DNA from: an uncultured Flavobacteriaceae bacterium
GTDB taxonomy: Bacteria; Bacteroidota; Bacteroidia; Flavobacteriales; Flavobacteriaceae
Length of the DNA stretch: 64,000 nucleotides
Direction of reading: 5' to 3'
Assembly: GCA_947502975.1 (NCBI GenBank)
Contig: CANNBV010000004.1
Coordinates: 310,001 to 374,000, forward strand
In this document: positions 41,803-51,094 of the stretch, in pieces
Layout: every line of letters begins with the position of its first letter
Numbering within the stretch: the stretch's first letter is position 1
The notes under the pieces: model-generated
The model's input: the letters and a program-made list of their open reading frames with translations, nothing else
What the model was told of the DNA's origin: nothing
Databases searched by the model: none
Program-made: the position numbers and the translations under genes

Positions 41803-43275
41803 ATGGAAAAAAAATTACTCAGCTTTGTTGTACTAATAATTGTAAGTACTTCAGGCTATTCGCAAACACTCTGGGAAGAGGATTTTGAAACTTATAACCT
41901 TCTCACAGGGTTAGTTGGTATTAATCCAACCGAAGTTGGAGATTATCCAGCAACAACGCCTTTTACAATTGATGCAACAGATACAGATTTCAACGATAGT
42001 GATAATGACTACATTAGAATTTCAGGAGAAAAAATCGAAGCCAGAGATTTAGATGGTGAAGCCATTATTACTTTTGATGCTGTAGATATTTCTAGCCAAA
42101 CAGGAAATGTAACTATCGCCATAGGAGATGTTGATTTTAATATTACATCGAGCTCATCAAATTGGGGGGGAGGAGAATATATTGACGTACTGTATTCTTT
42201 AGATAATGGTACTACCTTTACCCTTATTGTTAACCATAACGGTTTGGGAGATGCTGAACATACTTTTATTATTCCAGAGGCAGGACTTGCAGATGGTGAA
42301 GATTTAGATACTTTTGTTATGGAGACTATCGATCCAGGTGCAGCAACCTCTATTATTCTTCAATTAAGAGGTGAAAATACTGGTTCTAATGAGGAATTTG
42401 AATTTGATGATATTGATATTTCTAGAAATGCTGTTTCACTATGGAGTGAGGATTTTTCCGGATATACAGAACCATCTGGTGTTATAGGAACTAGCTCTGA
42501 AGGATTTGCAAATTCTGGTGATTATCCTTCTAGTGTAACAAAATGGACTTTAGGGCTATTAGATGCTAATCAGTTAAAGACAACTGCTGACTTCGCACTA
42601 GTAACTGATGCCTCCGAAAACGGTTCCAAAGTCTATAAATTAAATGATGTGAATGATAATGTTACTTTTGAAACTCAAGCCATTACGATAAGTGGTGAAT
42701 CTCAAATTACCTTTGGCATGGATATTACGTTTGACGAAACGTCATATGAAGCTGATGATTTCGTTGATGTTTTTTATTCCATAGATGGCGGAACTATTTT
42801 TACATTGGTACAAGATGACGGTAGTGGACACACTTTTGGAGGCGATAATATAACCGCTAATTACAATACTCCAACTACAAAAAGCGTACAATTTTCCGAA
42901 ACATTAAATGGGTTATCAGCATCTGAACTTATTATAAGAATTGTTGCTATTAGCGATAGCGCATCTGAAGACTATGAAATTGATAATATTAAAGTTGTAG
43001 TAGGAAATTCTTTAAGTATCACATCAAATGAATTAGATAGATCAATAAATTTATATCCTAACCCTGTTGAAAATGGTCTGCTTCACTTAAAATCAACATT
43101 AAACAACACCTTATCTATTGATCTTTATGATATCTCAGGCCGTAAAGTTTTTAGTTCCAAAATAGAAAACCAACCTATTACAAAACTAAATGTTAATTAT
43201 TTAAAAAGTGGTATTTACCTTGCTAAGCTAACACAAGGCAATACTAATATTACAAAAAAGGTAGTTATTAAATAA
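41803..43275 (+). CDS. T9SS-exported protein with two repeated domains and a C-terminal sorting domain
   Basis: 490 residues from the ATG at 41803 (the GTG three bases upstream is less likely). Signal peptide KLLSFVVLIIVSTSGYSQ. Two homologous domains of about 190 residues (starting TLWEEDFETYN and SLWSEDFSGY), with shared DFVDVFYSIDGGTTF-like and E-D-Y-E-I/F-D-D/N-I segments, look like lectin-type jelly rolls. The last 75 residues (INLYPNPVENGLLHLK, LYDISGRKV, LKSGIYLAKL) are a type A T9SS sorting domain. It is probably a secreted binding protein of the SusCD regulon. Confidence 0.9.
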   Translation: MEKKLLSFVVLIIVSTSGYSQTLWEEDFETYNLLTGLVGINPTEVGDYPATTPFTIDATDTDFNDSDNDYIRISGEKIEARDLDGEAIITFDAVDISSQTGNVTIAIGDVDFNITSSSSNWGGGEYIDVLYSLDNGTTFTLIVNHNGLGDAEHTFIIPEAGLADGEDLDTFVMETIDPGAATSIILQLRGENTGSNEEFEFDDIDISRNAVSLWSEDFSGYTEPSGVIGTSSEGFANSGDYPSSVTKWTLGLLDANQLKTTADFALVTDASENGSKVYKLNDVNDNVTFETQAITISGESQITFGMDITFDETSYEADDFVDVFYSIDGGTIFTLVQDDGSGHTFGGDNITANYNTPTTKSVQFSETLNGLSASELIIRIVAISDSASEDYEIDNIKVVVGNSLSITSNELDRSINLYPNPVENGLLHLKSTLNNTLSIDLYDISGRKVFSSKIENQPITKLNVNYLKSGIYLAKLTQGNTNITKKVVIK

Positions 43276-43286
43276 AGATAATTTTA

Positions 43287-43318
43287 AAACCCTCAAATAT
43301 TAACCTTTGAGGGTTTTT
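43287..43318 (+). terminator. Bidirectional terminator between the T9SS gene and metG
   Basis: AAAACCCTCAAA-tattaacc-TTTGAGGGTTTTT, a 12-bp stem with T-runs on both strands, lies between convergent genes. Confidence 0.9.
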
Positions 43319-43330
43319 CAATATAAATTT

Positions 43331-45397
43331 TTAGCTGACATTTAACCCATTACTAACCTCAGCATCATCAGGATTCACAAACACCAATTTCCCTTCAGGT
43401 GTCTCCGTCATCAAAATCATACCCTGACTTTCCACGCCTCTTAACGCTCTTGGTGCTAGATTTACTAAAACTGTAACGCGCTTTCCGATAACTTCTTCAG
43501 CACTAAAACTTTCGGCAATACCTGACACTATGGTTCTGGTATCAATACCCGTATCTACTTTAAGCTTTAATAACTTTTTAGTTTTTGGCATTTTTTCAGC
43601 GTCCAAAATGGTACCTACACGAATATCTAGCTTTGTAAAATCCTCAAAAGTAATGGTCTCTTTTTGAGGTTCTACAGTTTTATTTGCCGCTTCGTTTGCT
43701 TTTTTACTGGCTTCTAATTTGTCAAGTTGTTTTTGAATTGTAGCGTCTTCTATTTTAGAGAATAATAATTCTGCTTTTCCTATTTGGTGATTTGCTGGGA
43801 GTAATACCGATTTGGTTGAAATATCGTTCCAAGACATCTCGATTGCGCTCGATGTGACATTGAGAATCTTCTTTAATTTTTCGGATGTAAACGGTAAAAA
43901 TGGTTCGCTTAAAGTCGCTAAAGCACTTGCTATTTGTAATGCAACATACATTATTGTTTTTGTTCTTTCTTCATCTACTTTAACAACTTTCCAAGGTTCA
44001 GCATCAGCCAAATATTTGTTTCCTAAGCGTGCTAAATTCATCAACTCTTGTCCCGCCTCTCTAAAACGGTAACGCTCAATGGAACTTGCAATTACATCTG
44101 GATAGGCTTTTACTGCTGCCAAGGTTTCTTCATCAACTTTATCAAACGAAGAAGGCTCTGGAACTATACCACCATAATACTTGTTAGTCAATACAACTAC
44201 GCGATTAATGAAATTCCCAAAAATTGCTACTAACTCATTATTGTTTCTCGCTTGAAAATCTTTCCACGTAAAATCATTATCCTTAGTTTCTGGTGCATTT
44301 GCATTTAGTGCATAACGTAATACATCCTGTTGCCCCGGAAATTCTTCTAAATAATCGGGTAACCAAACAGCCCAATTCTTAGAAGTTGATAGTTTATTGC
44401 CTTCTAAATTTAAAAACTCGTTAGCAGGTACATTTTCTGGTAAAATATAACTACCCTCAGCTTTTAACATTGCCGGAAATATAATACAGTGAAATACAAT
44501 ATTATCTTTCCCAATAAAATGTACCAATTTAGTGTCTTTATCTTTCCAATAGGGTTCCCATGCTTTACCTTCTCTTTCTGCCCACTCTTTGGTTGAAGAG
44601 ATATAACCTATGGGTGCATCAAACCAAACATATAATACTTTACCCTCACCACCTTGAGCTGGCACCGGAATACCCCAATCTAAATCTCGAGTTACCGCTC
44701 TTGGTCGTAAACCATCATCAATCCATGATTTACATTGTCCGTATACATTTGGTTTCCAATCTTTTTTGTGGCCTTCTAAAATCCATTCTTTTAAAAATGC
44801 TTCGTGTTTATCTAAAGGTAAGAACCAATGTTTCGTTTGCTTTAAGGTGGGTACATTACCTGTAATTGCCGATTTTGGATTAATCAAATCCGTAGCATTA
44901 TGGCTCGTTCCACAGTTTTCACATTGATCACCATAACTCTCTTCATTTCCACATTTTGGACAAGTGCCTACTACAAATCGATCTGCTAAAAACTGATTTG
45001 CTTCTTCATCATATAATTGTTCTGTAGTTTCTTCAATAAATTCATCTTTAGCATCTAAAGTCTTAAAAAACTCCGAAGCTGTTTCATGATGAATCGGCGC
45101 AGAAGTACGAGAGTAATTATCATAAGTAATTCCAAAATCTTCAAACGATTTTTTGATGATGGCGTGATATTTATCTACGATGTCTTGAGGCGATACGCCT
45201 TCTTTCTTTGCCTTTATAGTAATAGGCACACCATGCTCATCACTTCCACCAATAAACGCCACATCATTACCTGTTAAACGTAAATAACGCGCATAAATAT
45301 CAGCAGGAACATACACACCTGCTAGATGTCCAATGTGGATTGGGCCGTTTGTGTATGGCAATGCTGTGGTAATGGTATATCGTTTTGGTTTGTTCAT
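43331..45397 (-). CDS. metG: Methionyl-tRNA synthetase with C-terminal tRNA-binding domain
   Basis: 688 residues from the ATG at 45397 ([18 protein letters not shown]); an in-frame ATG 30 nt upstream would add a non-family N-terminus. HIGH motif [12 protein letters not shown]; zinc knuckle [23 protein letters not shown]-like KLSTSKNW (Ser-Thr variant); C-terminal EMAP/Arc1-type tRNA-binding domain from [18 protein letters not shown] (about 580). Charges tRNA-Met in the cytoplasm. Residues about 513-522 ([10 protein letters not shown]) are encoded by an in-frame palindrome, the partner of the one in mfd. Converges with the T9SS gene. Confidence 0.97.
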   Translation of the reverse strand: MNKPKRYTITTALPYTNGPIHIGHLAGVYVPADIYARYLRLTGNDVAFIGGSDEHGVPITIKAKKEGVSPQDIVDKYHAIIKKSFEDFGITYDNYSRTSAPIHHETASEFFKTLDAKDEFIEETTEQLYDEEANQFLADRFVVGTCPKCGNEESYGDQCENCGTSHNATDLINPKSAITGNVPTLKQTKHWFLPLDKHEAFLKEWILEGHKKDWKPNVYGQCKSWIDDGLRPRAVTRDLDWGIPVPAQGGEGKVLYVWFDAPIGYISSTKEWAEREGKAWEPYWKDKDTKLVHFIGKDNIVFHCIIFPAMLKAEGSYILPENVPANEFLNLEGNKLSTSKNWAVWLPDYLEEFPGQQDVLRYALNANAPETKDNDFTWKDFQARNNNELVAIFGNFINRVVVLTNKYYGGIVPEPSSFDKVDEETLAAVKAYPDVIASSIERYRFREAGQELMNLARLGNKYLADAEPWKVVKVDEERTKTIMYVALQIASALATLSEPFLPFTSEKLKKILNVTSSAIEMSWNDISTKSVLLPANHQIGKAELLFSKIEDATIQKQLDKLEASKKANEAANKTVEPQKETITFEDFTKLDIRVGTILDAEKMPKTKKLLKLKVDTGIDTRTIVSGIAESFSAEEVIGKRVTVLVNLAPRALRGVESQGMILMTETPEGKLVFVNPDDAEVSNGLNVS
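43832..43859. repeat. In-frame palindromic element inside metG
   Basis: Coding strand GTCACATCGAGCGCAATCGAG then ATGTCT: hairpin ACATCGA/TCGAGATGT encoding V-T-S-S-A-I-E-M-S. Compared with mfd (13289-13318), stem bases ACA/TGT and ATG/CAT are exchanged in a compensatory way while length and reading frame are kept. It occupies a linker between the anticodon-binding and the tRNA-binding parts. Confidence 0.75.
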
Positions 45398-45528
45398 CAG
45401 TCTTAAAATTAGGCCGTAAAAGTACACATTTTAGAGGCTTTTTAGAAAAAAATCGCAGTAATCCTAAACCTATTAAATTAATATTAAAAATAAGATCCCG
45501 TTTTTCAGCAGGATTAGTTCAACTTACA

Positions 45529-45560
45529 ACTTTAACTTCGCTCTTCGCGCTTGCTAAAGT
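45529..45560. repeat. Imperfect palindrome between metG and the LD-carboxypeptidase gene
   Basis: ACTTTAACTTCGC-tcttc-GCGCTTGCTAAAGT: about 11 of 13 positions pair. It lies in the gap between divergent genes and recalls the TTCGCTC-type ends of the REP at 7641. Role unknown. Confidence 0.5.
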
Positions 45561-45592
45561 AGAGTTTCACTAAAAAAATGTACATTTACATT

Positions 45593-46612
45593 ATGCAGAA
45601 AAACCTACTAGTTATTCATCTATTTTGTATTCTTTTTTTCTTTGGAATAAAGACTAACAGTGCTCAAAATTCAACACTAAAAAAACCTAATACTATTTTG
45701 ATACAACCACCATATTTAAAACAAGGAGATACCGTTGCAATTGTTGCTCCTGCAGGTATTTTAAAAAATAGAGAAGGCGAAATCAATAAAGCAAAAGCGT
45801 TATTAAAAAGTTGGGGCTTACATACAGTTGTAGGCAAACATGTATTTAATCAAGGGCGACATTTTGCAGGAACTGATGATGAACGTTGTGAAGATTTCCA
45901 AAATGCTTTAGACAACTCTAGCATTAGTGCTATTTGGTGCGCGCGTGGCGGCTATGGTAGTGTTAGAATTTTAGACAAACTAGATTGGACTGCGTTTAAG
46001 GAAAGACCTAAATGGATTATAGGATATTCTGATATTACGGCTATTCATAGTGAAGTGCATAATCTTGGTTTTCAATCTATTCATTCTATGATGTGTACAA
46101 GCTTACAAGATGATGTAGAAACCATAAAAGAAGCTGTTTCTACTTTTAAGGCTGCTATTTTTGGAAAAGATTTAGCTTACAATTTAAAAGGCTCTCAATA
46201 TAATCAAATAGGAACAGTTACTGCCCCTATAGTTGGTGGGAATCTAACAATTTTACATACCATGCTAGGTTCTAAAACTAGTATTGATACTTCTGGAAAG
46301 ATTTTATTTATAGAAGAAATTGGAGAATACAAATACCATATAGACCGCATGTTACAAAGTTTAAAACGCGCTGGATATTTTGACAACTGTAAAGGTGTGA
46401 TTATTGGAGACATGACGAAAATAAAACGCAATACTACACCTTGGGGGTCGTCTATAGAACAGTTAATTTTAGATGTACTGTCAGAATATAATTTCCCCAT
46501 TGCTTTTCATATGAAAGCTGGTCATGAAAAGGATAACCGTGCATTACTTCTTGGAAAACCTATTGAATTAAACGTTAGAAAGGAGCAATCTCAAGTTAAA
46601 TTCATCAATTAA
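45593..46612 (+). CDS. ldcA: LD-carboxypeptidase (muramoyltetrapeptide carboxypeptidase, S66 family)
   Basis: 339 residues from the ATG at 45593, which starts the signal peptide (QKNLLVIHLFCILFFFGIKTNSAQ); a longer reading from 45578 is less likely. S66 motifs: nucleophile Ser in GYSDITAIHSEVH, FIEEIGEYKYHIDRML with catalytic Glu, and HMKAGHEKDN with the His. CARGGYGSVRILD is the usual oxyanion segment. It trims murein tetrapeptide to tripeptide during peptidoglycan recycling; the signal peptide places it in the periplasm rather than the cytoplasm. A TACATTTA -7-like element sits 4 nt before the ATG. Confidence 0.9.
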   Translation: MQKNLLVIHLFCILFFFGIKTNSAQNSTLKKPNTILIQPPYLKQGDTVAIVAPAGILKNREGEINKAKALLKSWGLHTVVGKHVFNQGRHFAGTDDERCEDFQNALDNSSISAIWCARGGYGSVRILDKLDWTAFKERPKWIIGYSDITAIHSEVHNLGFQSIHSMMCTSLQDDVETIKEAVSTFKAAIFGKDLAYNLKGSQYNQIGTVTAPIVGGNLTILHTMLGSKTSIDTSGKILFIEEIGEYKYHIDRMLQSLKRAGYFDNCKGVIIGDMTKIKRNTTPWGSSIEQLILDVLSEYNFPIAFHMKAGHEKDNRALLLGKPIELNVRKEQSQVKFIN

Positions 46613-46813
46613 TACCGGTTTTTAGATAAATATCTTTACAAAATCAGCTTAAAACCCTCAATAACACTAGGTTTTTCGTCTAATAAATTGACGCTTCATA
46701 GATACCACTGGTTGTTGGACGTTTAATCCAATACAATCACCTATTAATTTTAAAAATTGTTAATATCCGCAGTAAACTTGCATGTAATTAATAACTTTTA
46801 AAAAGTCCCTGTT

Positions 46814-47044
46814 ATGAAAAAAATATTACTCGCAAGTGCAATGATTTTATTGTCTGTTGGTGTAAACGCCGATGACATTATTAATACTGATTTAAATCTC
46901 CAAAATCCTGATGTAAGAAAGTGTCTATTAGAAGCTTCTAAGGAAGACGGCTGGCAATTAAAATCAGTTTATATGAATACTAGTGATGAATTAGTAATGG
47001 TATTCGATAAAGGAAATTCTACAAAAATTTACAAAAGCAAATAA
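46814..47044 (+). CDS. Small secreted protein, unknown function
   Basis: 76 residues with a signal peptide (KKILLASAMILLSVGVNA). The mature 57 residues contain DIINTDLNLQNPDVRKCLLEASKEDGW and end in DKGNSTKIYKSK; a single Cys is present. No family recognised. A TAAACTTG -7-like element lies about 40 nt upstream and a terminator follows directly, so it is likely a monocistronic expressed gene. The 200-nt gap before it holds nothing else I can name. Confidence 0.65.
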   Translation: MKKILLASAMILLSVGVNADDIINTDLNLQNPDVRKCLLEASKEDGWQLKSVYMNTSDELVMVFDKGNSTKIYKSK

Positions 47045-47068
47045 CTATTATCAACAACGATCCCTCAC

Positions 47069-47104
47069 AACCAACTATTCAACTCTCGTTTAGTTGGTTT
47101 TTTT
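47069..47104 (+). terminator. Terminator of the small secreted protein gene
   Basis: AACCAACT-attcaactctcgttt-AGTTGGTT followed by T-run; an 8-bp stem with a long loop, overlapping the 3' end of the convergent DUF1569 gene. Confidence 0.75.
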
Positions 47105-47555
47105 ATACCCCGAATTGACTTAAATGATGGTCTAAATGTTTGTAAAACATATTATTCCACTCCTGTTTATTCAGAGCTCCAAATGAATGCGACTCTCGTC
47201 CGTCAAAGTAGGTTTCTCCTAGGTTTTGTGTTTTCTCTAAATAATCAATTAATCGCTTTTTTTCTTCCTCAAAATTTTTGTTATCCGTGATTAAAAACTG
47301 TGGAGCTGTCCTACCGTTCCTTTTGTATGGCTTCTCACTTACTACAGTATTCTTTACAAATAGTTTCAGCATGAATTTTGCAAATCCATTTGGCTTTTTA
47401 TGTTTATCCTCATAAGCCATTTCATATGTAACATTACAATGAGCCAGCATTTGGTCTGCACTCATTTTGCCCCATTCTGGTTTAGTTGAAGACTCTAATT
47501 TGTTGACTCTCTCAATAACTTCGTTAGTTACATTTTGATCAAAAATATTTTTCAT
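47103..47555 (-). CDS. DUF1569 (DinB-like) protein
   Basis: 150 residues, cytoplasmic. The DinB-like four-helix metal site is visible: MSADQMLAHCNVTYEMAY (His) and a C-terminal HLDHHLSQFG (three His, one or two expected as ligands). The sequence KPEWGKMSADQMLAHC is characteristic of DUF1569. The biochemical role is unknown; DinB-like folds often act as bacillithiol/mycothiol transferases, which is relevant because a bacilliredoxin gene lies at 50601, but this is not proof. Confidence 0.8.
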   Translation of the reverse strand: MKNIFDQNVTNEVIERVNKLESSTKPEWGKMSADQMLAHCNVTYEMAYEDKHKKPNGFAKFMLKLFVKNTVVSEKPYKRNGRTAPQFLITDNKNFEEEKKRLIDYLEKTQNLGETYFDGRESHSFGALNKQEWNNMFYKHLDHHLSQFGV

Positions 47556-47717
47556 GATTTTTCAGATTGATAAATTTCACTTCCTGCAAGTTATTTATTT
47601 TAATTCTACTTTGAAAACTTTAAAATGAGAGTTCACGACTCATTTAAATAAGTTCACCTTATTTTAAATCATTTATACTTAACAGAAATTGAAAAATTTT
47701 AATCACCTTAAATCTGT

Positions 47718-48296
47718 TTAGTTATTTTTCCATTCTATTCTTACATCAAATTCAATAGCATCTGAAATCACATCATCTTTTACTGATGATAATATGCCTT
47801 TGCTACTATAAGTAACATGCCATAGTGTCCTATCAATAATAAATTTTGAGTTCAGGACAGATGTATCAGAACTATTTTCAACTTTGGCTCTAAAGCTAAT
47901 TTCATTTGTAACTTCTTTTATTGTTAAATCTGCAATAACTTGATAAATATTATTGCCTTTATCAATAGCCTTTTTAATTTCTAATTTAGAATTAGGAAAT
48001 GTCTCTACCTCAAAAAAATCTTCTCCTTTAAGATGATTTACCAACATTTCATTATACTTTCCATCTGTGTTTTTTATGGTATTCATATCAATTTCAAATG
48101 CTCCTCCAATAAGCGTGGTTCCATCCATTTCTAATACTCCATTTTTAAAATTAACAGTGCCATAATGTGTATTAAACTTAAATAAATTAGAACCTTTCCA
48201 TTTGATAATACTTTTATCCGAATTTATAGATGTTTTTAATTGTGCTGTTGCCAAAAGCGAAAATCCTAAGGCTAAAAATGTTACTAATGTTTTCAT
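47718..48296 (-). CDS. YceI-family periplasmic lipid-binding protein
   Basis: 192 residues from the ATG at 48296 giving signal peptide KTLVTFLALGFSLLATAQ; an upstream in-frame ATG adds 17 residues that do not fit. Beta-barrel family: SINSDKSIIKWKGSNLFKFNTHYGTVNFKNG and GGAFEIDMNTIKNTDGK, KGEDFFEVETFPNSKLEI, ending DAIEFDVRIEWKN. Family members bind polyisoprenoids or amphipathic molecules. It is the only gene of its unit. Confidence 0.88.
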   Translation of the reverse strand: MKTLVTFLALGFSLLATAQLKTSINSDKSIIKWKGSNLFKFNTHYGTVNFKNGVLEMDGTTLIGGAFEIDMNTIKNTDGKYNEMLVNHLKGEDFFEVETFPNSKLEIKKAIDKGNNIYQVIADLTIKEVTNEISFRAKVENSSDTSVLNSKFIIDRTLWHVTYSSKGILSSVKDDVISDAIEFDVRIEWKNN

Positions 48297-48459
48297 GATA
48301 TTTTGTTTTTTGATAAAACTAAAAAGGCTTCTTTTGGGAAGTGTCAAAAAATTGTAAAAGAAGTGTGAAGTAGTGTAAAAAGTTTCCTGTTTTAACGTAG
48401 CAGGAGGCTATTTCTATTATTGGTGCTAATTATATTCACAAATAAATTCAAATTCTCCT

Positions 48460-49707
48460 TTATGACAAGAACTCCTTTGTTTCTTTAGACAAGTAGATTC
48501 TATCATCTCTTTTTGATATCAAGGACAAAACATAAGCAAGAACAGCAAATACTACAAGAATAAAAACACTTGCACTAAAAATCATATTAGAATCTATTTC
48601 AACAATATACTCAGCAATCAGACCAAAAACTTTATTAAACAAAAAAGAAGGTATCGTAACCAAAGCTAACATAATTGCTAAATATTTAGGTTTACTAAAC
48701 CTAGTTGTAATTGAAAAAAGGATTGGAGAAATAAGCATTTCGCCTAAGGCAAGAAGAAAAGAAGAAAGCAAAAACAGTATTAAACCAAAAGAATTTAGGG
48801 TATCTGGAATGATTAATAAAATAATAAATGATATAGCAGAAACTACTAAACCTAAAAACAATTTAAAAAATGAATTTGTATAAATGTATGACCAAGTAAA
48901 AGCTAAGATTGAGATTATAATAATTCCAAAATAGGAACTAAAGCCGACACCTAAATAAGCTTTAGGAATAATACTAATTCCATCAAAAACTTTTTTTTGA
49001 ATACCATATATAAAAAAGTAATTATTCTCATAAACCATCCAAAATATCGCTGATACTATTATTCCCGAAATAATATATATAAGCTTTTTACCTGACTTTA
49101 CGCTTTTATAACTTATTAGAGAGAGTTCTTCGTTTTCATTTGTAAAGAGTACTAAAATGGCAGCTATTACTGTTAATACTCCAGCCATAAAAAATCCATA
49201 TTTAAAATCTAATCCTCCTATATAGCCTATAATTAATACACCTAAAAAAGATCCAAAATTAATTCCCACAAACAAAGATGTAAATCCAGCATCTAATAAT
49301 TTCGGTTTATTTAAATATTCTTTTCCAAATTGAGCAAGAGTATTTGAAGTGAATAAACCAGAACCAAAAGTGATGAGCCCTAAACCTACATATAAACTAG
49401 TAGTAGATTCAAAACACAACGAAAAACAACCTAAAGATTGCAAAACACCACCCACTAAAATAAAAATCCTATTCCCTTTTAGTAAATCACCTAAAAACGC
49501 ACCGATAAATTTTGTGATGAGGATAAAAAAAGTCACCCAACCATAAAGAGCTAAAGCTTCATTGTGGGAAAAATTTAGAGATTCACCAACCAAATAAAGT
49601 ACAATTATAGACCTAATACCATAGTAAGACGCCCTTTCAAAAAAATATGCAAAGGCATAAAGTGTTGAGGATTTGGAGTGCGATATATCATTGGTTATCT
49701 TATGCAT
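48460..49707 (-). CDS. POT/PTR2-family proton-coupled transporter
   Basis: 415 residues, about 12 membrane helices. Helix 1 carries FFERASYYGIRSIIVLYL, the E-x-x-E-R-x-x-Y-Y-G-like signature of proton-dependent oligopeptide transporters (here with one of the two Glu replaced). Its length is shorter than the 450-500 usual for the family. Substrate (di-/tripeptides) is only inferred. It overlaps the end of the upstream DjlA-like gene by 1 nt on the same strand. Confidence 0.82.
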   Translation of the reverse strand: MHKITNDISHSKSSTLYAFAYFFERASYYGIRSIIVLYLVGESLNFSHNEALALYGWVTFFILITKFIGAFLGDLLKGNRIFILVGGVLQSLGCFSLCFESTTSLYVGLGLITFGSGLFTSNTLAQFGKEYLNKPKLLDAGFTSLFVGINFGSFLGVLIIGYIGGLDFKYGFFMAGVLTVIAAILVLFTNENEELSLISYKSVKSGKKLIYIISGIIVSAIFWMVYENNYFFIYGIQKKVFDGISIIPKAYLGVGFSSYFGIIIISILAFTWSYIYTNSFFKLFLGLVVSAISFIILLIIPDTLNSFGLILFLLSSFLLALGEMLISPILFSITTRFSKPKYLAIMLALVTIPSFLFNKVFGLIAEYIVEIDSNMIFSASVFILVVFAVLAYVLSLISKRDDRIYLSKETKEFLS

Positions 49708-50480
49708 TAAAACCGCAACTCCTTCTGCAACTGCTCATAAGCTTCTTGAACTTGTCTAAACTTTTCTTCCGCTCCTTCTTGATGTTCTTTTCCTAAATGG
49801 ATCACACGATCTGGATGGTATTTCTTTGCCATTTTTCGATACGCCTTTTTAATCTCATCAACTGAAGCATCTTTATTAATTTCCAAAATTTTATAAGCAT
49901 TGTCTTTACTGCTATAAAACATGGCTTTGATACTATTATAATCTTTAGAACTAATTCCCAAGTAGCCTGCCATGGTATAAATTTGACGTTCTTCATCTTG
50001 GGTAACCGTACCATCCGCTTTCGCAATTCCGAATAAAAAATGGATGAGTTGTAAGCGGGATGGATGATCCATCATAGATTTAATTTGCAAACATACAGGA
50101 CGTATAGACACATTCTGTTTACTTATCCCTTTAAACAATTTAAATGCATGATTGGCGCGCTCTTTCCCGTACATCGTTACAAACTGCTTACGCACATAAT
50201 CCAACTCTCGCTCGTCTTGCACACCATCGGCCTTAATGATTACTGAAGCTAATACTAATAAACTCACTTCAAAATCTCCAGATTGGGTTTGCGGACGTTG
50301 TCTTGGTTGTGTCCTGTAAGTTCTTCTTCCTCTAGAAGACTGGCGCTCTCCTAAAAGCGGTTCTCCTCCTCCATTTGCCATAGAATCTATAACACTACCA
50401 ATTGCTAAACCAATTATAGCACCAATAGGACCTCCAAATGACCATCCTAATGCCCCACCAATCCATTTTGAAAAACTCAT
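49707..50480 (-). CDS. DjlA-like protein: TerB domain plus C-terminal J domain
   Basis: 257 residues from the ATG at 50480 ([20 protein letters not shown]), whose Gly-rich hydrophobic start is usual in this family. An earlier in-frame Met adds nine residues. A Gly-rich membrane-associated N-terminus ([29 protein letters not shown]) is followed by TerB-like helices (about 75-185, [19 protein letters not shown] and [20 protein letters not shown]) and a J domain (about 190-257) with KKYHPDRV (HPD intact). Probably a co-chaperone for DnaK. The POT gene follows, overlapping by 1 nt. Confidence 0.9.
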   Translation of the reverse strand: MSFSKWIGGALGWSFGGPIGAIIGLAIGSVIDSMANGGGEPLLGERQSSRGRRTYRTQPRQRPQTQSGDFEVSLLVLASVIIKADGVQDERELDYVRKQFVTMYGKERANHAFKLFKGISKQNVSIRPVCLQIKSMMDHPSRLQLIHFLFGIAKADGTVTQDEERQIYTMAGYLGISSKDYNSIKAMFYSSKDNAYKILEINKDASVDEIKKAYRKMAKKYHPDRVIHLGKEHQEGAEEKFRQVQEAYEQLQKELRF

Positions 50481-50555
50481 GTAAGAATAAATTTTGTTTA
50501 TCGTCAAATATAATATTTGTTAGTTGATTGATTCACAATTTTGTTACACAATTGG

Positions 50556-50563
50556 TATCTTTG
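50556..50563 (+). promoter_or_regulatory. -7 promoter element of the bacilliredoxin gene
   Basis: TATCTTTG matches TAnnTTTG and ends 37 nt before the ATG at 50601. A TTTTG at 50539-50543 is too near to be a standard -33 element. Confidence 0.6.
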
Positions 50564-50600
50564 CAACTCCAAAAAATGTTAATTATTAAAATTTAAAAAT

Positions 50601-51011
50601 ATGTATCCAGCAGAATTAGTAAAACCAATGCGTGAGGATTTAACCAATGTTGGTTTTGAAGAATTACAAACTGCCGAGGCAGTAGACGCTGCATTAGCAA
50701 AAGAAGGTACTACTTTAGTCGTAGTAAATTCAGTTTGTGGTTGTGCTGCGGCAAATGCAAGACCAGGAGCTAGAATGAGTTTACAGAATGCTAAGCGTCC
50801 TGATAATATTACTACTGTATTTGCAGGCGTAGATAGAGAAGCTGTAGACAAAGCTAGAGAACACATGATTCCGTTTCCTCCAAGTTCACCAAGTATGGCA
50901 TTATTTAAAAATGGCGAATTGGTGCATATGCTAGAGCGTCATCACATTGAAGGTAGACCAGCAGAACTTATTGCAGAAAACTTAATGGATGCTTATAACG
51001 AGCATTGTTAA
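50601..51011 (+). CDS. Bacilliredoxin (BrxA/BrxB family)
   Basis: 136 residues. The active-site motif SVCGCAAANARPG has C-G-C at 46-48, the YphP/YqiW hallmark, and a third Cys closes the protein (C136). This thioredoxin-fold protein is thought to de-bacillithiolate proteins in Firmicutes; Bacteroidota homologues are known, but which low-molecular-weight thiol they use is not settled. It has its own promoter and a terminator. Confidence 0.9.
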   Translation: MYPAELVKPMREDLTNVGFEELQTAEAVDAALAKEGTTLVVVNSVCGCAAANARPGARMSLQNAKRPDNITTVFAGVDREAVDKAREHMIPFPPSSPSMALFKNGELVHMLERHHIEGRPAELIAENLMDAYNEHC

Positions 51012-51031
51012 TTTAAAATGAATTAGAATTG

Positions 51032-51060
51032 AAAAACCACGATAAAATCGTGGTTTTTTT
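51032..51060 (+). terminator. Terminator of the bacilliredoxin gene
   Basis: AAAAACCACGAT-aaa-ATCGTGGTTTTTTT, 12-bp perfect stem with T-run, 20 nt after the stop. Confidence 0.93.
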
Positions 51061-51094
51061 ATGTCTTTACTTGATATTATACTAATTTTGATGC

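Noticed and set aside
45398-45427. Upstream ATG for metG
   Set aside because: The added residues (YFYGLILRL) are not part of MetG proteins and the later Met begins the conserved segment.
45385-45573. 62-codon open frame across the metG-ldcA gap
   Set aside because: Overlaps the metG start and the imperfect palindrome; translation resembles no protein and lacks a ribosome-binding context.
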